Below, piece by piece: positions 62,821 to 64,000 of a DNA stretch of 64,000 nt. The notes under the pieces were generated by a model, which saw only the letters and a list, made by a program, of their open reading frames with translations, ran no database searches and was not told the DNA's origin. A program made the translations under genes and the position numbers. This DNA comes from Acrocarpospora phusangensis (GTDB lineage: Bacteria; Actinomycetota; Actinomycetes; Streptosporangiales; Streptosporangiaceae). Location of the stretch: positions 1 to 64,000 of the forward strand of contig NZ_BOOA01000008.1 in assembly GCF_016862995.1 (NCBI RefSeq). The letters are read 5' to 3'. Positions within the stretch are counted from its first letter, which is position 1. Each line of letters begins with the position of its first letter.

Positions 62821-63409
62821 ATGCCCAATCCGCCGAAGGGCAGCCGGACCCGGCGGGACGCCCACTCCATCGCCGCCGCCATGGCGGCCATGAGCCGCAG
62901 CCCTGCTTCCATCTCCGCCGTCAGGGTCGCCGGGACCAGCAGCCCCCGCGTCAGCGCCGTGTGGCATCTTCAACGCCACACGGCCCGGGACCAGCGCCTT
63001 TCGCGTCAGCGCCATGCGGCATCGGCTGCATCGCCGTGCCTGGTCCACCAGTCCCGCTGGCACCGTGCAGCACTCGTGGCCCCGCCACGGCCTGCGACCA
63101 GCACCCCCCGTGTCAGCGCCATGCGGCACCCGCTGCATGGCCACGCCCAGGACCAGCAGTCCCGCTGGCACCGTGCAGCACTCGTGGCCCCGCCACGGCC
63201 CGGGACTAACAGCCCCGCCGGGCGCCATGCTGCACCCGCAGGACCCCAGCACGTACCGACGCGGGATGGGATTCCAGGAGGGTGGCGGCGATCCGGTCCT
63301 CGGCGGTCTGCCCCCGGACCGTTGTGACGGGACACGCGACGTCGTGGCGGGCCAGACCGTCCTGGGCTCCGGCAGCACTCCTTGACGAGTGGCAGGCGGT
63401 GGGACGTGG
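62821..63409. repeat. Repeat-filled gap downstream of rox (107-bp tandem repeat)
   Basis: Two nearly identical 107-bp units (63005-63111, 63112-63218) share GTCAGCGCCATGCGGC and a block ending CACTCGTGGCCCCGCCACGG; a partial upstream copy begins near 62950 and a fragment follows to about 63240. Each unit has internal inverted repeats such as GTGGC/GCCAC. The remaining sequence (62821-62949, 63241-63409) holds no gene I can support; open frames there are repeat translations. Confidence 0.82.
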
Positions 63410-64000
63410 CTACCGGGTTGGTATCGGGTCGGTGGTGGTGGGGACGAAGCCGGTGCCGGCGCGGTAGTTGGGGGATTGGTGGCGGAAGTAGGTGTTGTAG
63501 ACCTGGCAGTAGCGGCCGCCACGGGCCAGGAGCGTGGTGTGGTCGCCCTCTTCGACGATCTGGCCGTGGTCCAGGACGATGATGCGGTCGACGTGTTCGA
63601 TGGTCGACAGCCGGTGGGCGATGACGATCGAGGTACGGCCCGCCAGGACCAGGTCGAGGCCTTCCTGGATCTGGGCCTCGGTCAGGGGGTCGACGCTGGC
63701 CGTGGCTTCGTCGAGGACCACGATGGCGGGGTCCTGGATGAGGAGGCGGGCGAGGGCGACGAGCTGGCGCTGGCCCATGGAGAGGGCGCGGCCGTGTTCG
63801 CCGACGTCGGTGTCCAGGCCGTGCGGGAGGGCGTCGAGCCAGTCGCCCCCGCCGACCGCCGCCGCCGCGGCGAGCACCTCGTCGTCACCGGCTTCCGGTC
63901 TCGGGTAGCGGATGTTGTCGGCGACGGTGCCGCTGAACAGGAACGGGACCTGGGGGACGGCGCCGATCTGCTTGCGGTACCCGGCGAGTTCCAGGGTGCG
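63410..64000 (-). CDS. ABC exporter ATPase domain, 3' part (5' end outside window)
   Basis: The last 196 codons of an ABC transporter. The frame is open to the window edge. Visible: Q-loop YRKQIGAVPQVPFLFSGT, GTVADNIRYPRP, signature LSMGQRQLVALARLLIQDP, Walker B AIVVLDEATASVDP, H-loop TSIVIAHRLSTIEHVDRII, and VEEGDHTTLLARGGRY. This is the exporter (ABCB/MsbA-like) NBD, likely fused to a TM domain upstream. The spectrum of substrates is unknown. Next to rox it could add drug efflux, but it is transcribed convergently from the other side. Confidence 0.88.
   Translation of the reverse strand, partial: RTLELAGYRKQIGAVPQVPFLFSGTVADNIRYPRPEAGDDEVLAAAAAVGGGDWLDALPHGLDTDVGEHGRALSMGQRQLVALARLLIQDPAIVVLDEATASVDPLTEAQIQEGLDLVLAGRTSIVIAHRLSTIEHVDRIIVLDHGQIVEEGDHTTLLARGGRYCQVYNTYFRHQSPNYRAGTGFVPTTTDPIPTR

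Noticed and set aside
62950-63240. Possible CRISPR array
   Set aside because: Repeat units are 107 bp and almost fully conserved with no short-repeat/unique-spacer alternation, and no cas genes are present.
62821-63327. 168-codon frame starting right after the rox stop
   Set aside because: The translation simply reads through the 107-bp DNA repeat; the other frames are open too, so it is composition, not coding.

Overview
The window is about 64 kb of very GC-rich DNA with overlapping start/stop codons, many GTG starts and a gene content typical of a filamentous actinomycete. Streptosporangiales or a relative is my best guess (inference, not proven). No rRNA, tRNA, insertion sequence or CRISPR array was found.

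Region 1 (1-22.6 kb) is largely conserved chromosomal backbone. The set exonuclease/GIY-YIG protein, NlpC/P60 hydrolase, PimB-like mannosyltransferase, FadD15-like acyl-CoA synthetase, SRPBCC protein, ArsA-like ATPase, DUF5304 protein, ROK glucokinase and PlsC-like acyltransferase resembles, from memory, the Rv2182c-Rv2191 neighbourhood of mycobacteria and the glkA neighbourhood of Streptomyces. Inserted in it are a second NlpC/P60 gene behind a c-di-AMP (ydaO-type) riboswitch and a CRP-like site, an MMPL exporter with a divergent MarR regulator, and two metalloproteases.

Region 2 (22.8-33.8 kb) is more variable: a VIT/von Willebrand A protein co-transcribed with a MerR regulator that has a long repetitive tail, a divergent dps, a large KAP P-loop NTPase with an N-terminal domain that looks like an inactive caspase fold, a PhoX-type (DUF839) phosphatase, a MarR-GNAT fusion and a lactonase. 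Several of these genes carry in-frame tandem repeats.

Region 3 (33.8-48.4 kb) is central metabolism and sensing: glycerol kinase and phosphofructokinase separated by a DasR-type operator, an MHYT membrane protein, a NarL-type two-component pair, ThiI, an ATPase with a C-terminal nuclease-like domain, DAHP synthase behind an attenuator-like hairpin, a sulfite-oxidase-like molybdoenzyme, and a LytS/LytTR two-component system joined to a small membrane protein and a sodium/solute symporter.

Region 4 (48.4-57.9 kb) begins with endonuclease IV and continues as a purine catabolism cluster: OHCU decarboxylase, HIU hydrolase, uricase, the FAD and 2Fe-2S subunits of a xanthine dehydrogenase, an 8-oxoguanine-deaminase-type amidohydrolase, glycerate kinase, allantoinase and allantoicase. 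The molybdopterin subunit of the dehydrogenase is absent from the cluster.

Region 5 (58-64 kb) is accessory: an XRE/ImmA-IrrE fusion with a six-fold 12-bp repeat, a possible gene remnant, a GNAT, a cupin, and a rifampicin monooxygenase gene (rox) preceded by a rifamycin-associated element and flanked on both sides by unrelated arrays of roughly 105-130 bp repeats. The 3' part of an ABC exporter gene ends the window.
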